Of a DNA stretch of 14,931 bases, positions 13,592 to 14,931 are shown piece after piece. Made by a program: the position numbers and the translations under genes. Origin of the DNA: Succinatimonas hippei (GTDB lineage Bacteria > Pseudomonadota > Gammaproteobacteria > Enterobacterales > Succinivibrionaceae). The DNA lies in contig SFGV01000048.1 in the NCBI GenBank assembly GCA_004557545.1, positions 1-14,931 on the forward strand, read 5' to 3'. Every line of letters begins with the position of its first letter. Position 1 is the first letter of the stretch. The notes under the pieces are model-generated. The model was not told the origin of the DNA. It made no database searches and saw only the letters and a list, made by a program, of their open reading frames with translations.

Positions 13592-14897
13592 GATTCAATT
13601 ATGCCGCCTTGCCTATAAATACAAGCTGCGTCCTACAGGGAAGCAGGAGCGGGTCATGGTCAGGTTTGGCGGCTGTGGCAGGTTTCTCTGGAACGCCTTG
13701 CTTGCTGAACAGAATGAAGAGTACCGTGAGTACATGGAGGAAATTGAGTCAAGGCTGACATGGGGTGAGGCGAAGACCGCGGATGAGGCGGCAGAGCTCA
13801 CTGTAAAACCCACACTCGCGAAATTCACCTTCACCAACAGGCTTAAAAGCTTAAAGGCAGGACATCCCTTTCTCAATGAATGTCACTCTCAGGTCTTGCA
13901 GCAAAAGAGCCTGGACTTGTATCAGGCTTTCAGGAACAGCTTTGAGAGGCTGAAAAAACACGAGGCCCCGGGCTTTCCGGTGTTCAAAAGGAAAGGCCGC
14001 TCCTCTGACAGTTTCCGCTATCCTCAGGGCTTTAAGCTTGATGAACGAAACTCCAGAGTGTTTCTGCCCAAAATCGGCTGGGTAAGATACCGTAACTCAA
14101 GACACCTGCCTGAGAACTCCAGACCCAAAAACCTGACCGTAAGCCACAGCGCTGACGGCTGGTATATGTCAGTCCAGTTTGAGTTTGCAAATACTCCTAA
14201 AGTAACTGCTCCTGACCTCCATGCCGCCTCAGGCATCGATATGGGGGTGGTGTGGTTTTTAACCTTAAGTGACGGGACTCATCAGGAAAGCCTGACCAGG
14301 TTCCTCGCCCCGGCTGAACATAAAATCACTCTCCTCCAGAAAAAGATTTCAAGAGCCCAAAAAGGCTCACATAACCGTGAAAGACTCATAAGAAAGCTCT
14401 CCTTACTTCATAAACATAAGGCTGACCTGAGACATGACATCCTGCACAAGCTCTCATCAAAGCTCGTCAAAAACCACGACCTGATTTGCTGTGAGGATTT
14501 GCAGATCAAGAACATGACCAGGTCAGCTAAAGGCACGGCACTAAACCCTGGTAGAAGCGTTAAGGCCAAATCAGGGCTCAACCGCGCCATAAGCAATGAG
14601 GCATGGGGGGAGTTCCTAAGAGAGCTTGAGTATAAACTCACTCTCAAAGGCGGACTGCTCATCAGGGTCAGTCCTAAGAACACCAGCAGAAAGTGTCCTG
14701 TCTGTGGCCATGTCTCAAAGGACAACCGCCAGACTCAGGACACTTTCTGCTGTGTGAAGTGCGGCTACACTGAAAATGCTGATGTGAACGCCGCGCGTAA
14801 CATACTAAGGGCAGGACTTGCCCGGCTCGCCTCCCAAGTGAATCACATTGGTGGTCAGCAAGAGGAACCCGCCGAAGATCTCCCAAGAGATCGGTAG
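13590..14897 (+). CDS. tnpB: TnpB, RNA-guided nuclease of the IS605-type element
   Basis: TnpB proteins are RuvC-type nucleases guided by the omega RNA transcribed from the element's right end; they cut the empty donor site and favour retention of the element. All key residues are present with the ATG at 13590 (435 residues): N-terminal YKYKLRPTGKQE, RuvC Asp217 in SGIDMGVVWF, Glu302 in CCEDLQIKNM, a CPVC...CVKC zinc ribbon (C369, C372, C388, C391), and Asp398 in ENADVNAARN. An in-frame GTG at 13560 would add ten residues that do not fit the family start. No clear Shine-Dalgarno precedes the ATG, so translation may be weak. The C-terminus ends just before the right-end hairpin, as expected. 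It appears intact. Confidence 0.95.
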   Translation: MIQLCRLAYKYKLRPTGKQERVMVRFGGCGRFLWNALLAEQNEEYREYMEEIESRLTWGEAKTADEAAELTVKPTLAKFTFTNRLKSLKAGHPFLNECHSQVLQQKSLDLYQAFRNSFERLKKHEAPGFPVFKRKGRSSDSFRYPQGFKLDERNSRVFLPKIGWVRYRNSRHLPENSRPKNLTVSHSADGWYMSVQFEFANTPKVTAPDLHAASGIDMGVVWFLTLSDGTHQESLTRFLAPAEHKITLLQKKISRAQKGSHNRERLIRKLSLLHKHKADLRHDILHKLSSKLVKNHDLICCEDLQIKNMTRSAKGTALNPGRSVKAKSGLNRAISNEAWGEFLRELEYKLTLKGGLLIRVSPKNTSRKCPVCGHVSKDNRQTQDTFCCVKCGYTENADVNAARNILRAGLARLASQVNHIGGQQEEPAEDLPRDR

Positions 14898-14931
14898 GAA
14901 TCCCCTCTCTTTAGAGAGGGGAGGATGTCAA
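14830..14931 (+). ncRNA. Predicted omega RNA (reRNA) scaffold at the element's right end
   Basis: In IS605-type elements the guide RNA scaffold covers the 3' end of tnpB and the right end, and its guide segment continues into flanking DNA. Here two hairpins are visible: GATCTC-CCAA-GAGATC (14877-14892), inside the last tnpB codons, and the right-end stem 14901-14922. The scaffold would end at TCAA (14931), so the guide itself lies outside the window. The 5' limit given is approximate. Confidence 0.55.
14901..14922 (+). repeat. Right-end subterminal hairpin of the IS605-type element
   Basis: TCCCCTCTC and GAGAGGGGA form a 9-bp stem around a TTTA loop. GAAT precedes the stem and TCAA follows at 14928-14931, the same arrangement as guide and cleavage sequences at the IS608 right end. 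Confidence 0.85.

Larger units (their letters stand above)
13106..14931 (+). mobile_element. IS605-type insertion sequence (IS200/IS605 superfamily), apparently complete
   Basis: The element carries divergent tnpA and tnpB between subterminal hairpins and has no terminal inverted repeats, as expected for single-strand Y1 transposition. Left end: hairpin CCCCGGGC-TTCA-GCCCGGGG (13124-13143), preceded directly by AAAA (13120-13123); the tetranucleotide TTAT at 13102-13105 is the best candidate for the flanking target. Right end: hairpin 14901-14922, preceded by GAAT (14898-14901, its T pairing at the stem base) and followed after GGATG by TCAA (14928-14931). In IS608 the right cleavage site is TCAA with guide GAAT, and the left pair is TTAC/AAAG. 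The right-end match is exact. Total length about 1.83 kb. The left boundary is inferred; the right one coincides with the last base of the window. Confidence 0.85.

Noticed and set aside
1..14931. CRISPR array, tRNA or rRNA genes.
   Set aside because: No regularly spaced direct repeats, cloverleaf patterns or ribosomal RNA-like conserved stretches were seen on either strand.

Overview
The window most likely comes from a gammaproteobacterial chromosome. Prs is very close to the enteric/Vibrio type, and the sodium/sugar symporter is close to Vibrio vSGLT over its whole length. The transporter set (SGLT-type symporter, NhaC antiporter) would fit a gut anaerobe such as a member of the Succinivibrionaceae, but that placement is only an inference. 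The sequence is a patchwork of intact housekeeping or transport genes and decayed accessory DNA.

Layout. 1-300: eroded IS66-like transposase fragment. 362-1310 (+): two broken genes of a conjugation (type IV secretion) module, the second recognisable as a VirB1/TrbN-like lytic transglycosylase. 1338-2018 (-): alpha/beta-hydrolase esterase. 2191-3886 (-): terminator and vSGLT-like symporter, preceded by a promoter with a GalR/LacI-type operator and a leader of about 180 nt. 4634-6282 (+): two-gene overlapping operon of an HNH endonuclease with a likely PUA-like N-terminal domain and a Rossmann-fold NAD(P)-binding protein. 6300-6540: a small structured unit (hairpin, Shine-Dalgarno, mini-ORF, terminator) whose neighbouring frame spells an Ibs-like hydrophobic peptide. 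6648-8213 (-): NhaC antiporter. 8314-8712 (-): orphan MazF/PemK-like protein. 8978-10006 (-): SprA-related HEXXH protein. 10127-10678 (-): broken gene of unknown family. 10863-11882 (-): GT9 glycosyltransferase interrupted at a run of eight G; its conserved C-terminus continues in another frame to 10687. 12061-13014 (-): prs. 13106-14931: complete-looking IS605-type element with divergent tnpA and tnpB, ending exactly at the last base of the window.

How the parts relate. The symporter and NhaC are both sodium-coupled, one using the sodium gradient to import sugar and the other exchanging sodium for protons; they are separate transcription units. The GT9 gene and the broken ORF behind it were probably one operon, because the ORF's Shine-Dalgarno lies inside the last codons of the full-length GT9 frame. 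The most interesting signals are the poly-G tract in the glycosyltransferase (candidate phase variation), the Ibs-like mini-ORF with its structured leader, the HNH/NAD(P)-binding operon, and the IS605 ends, whose guide and cleavage tetranucleotides can be read directly.
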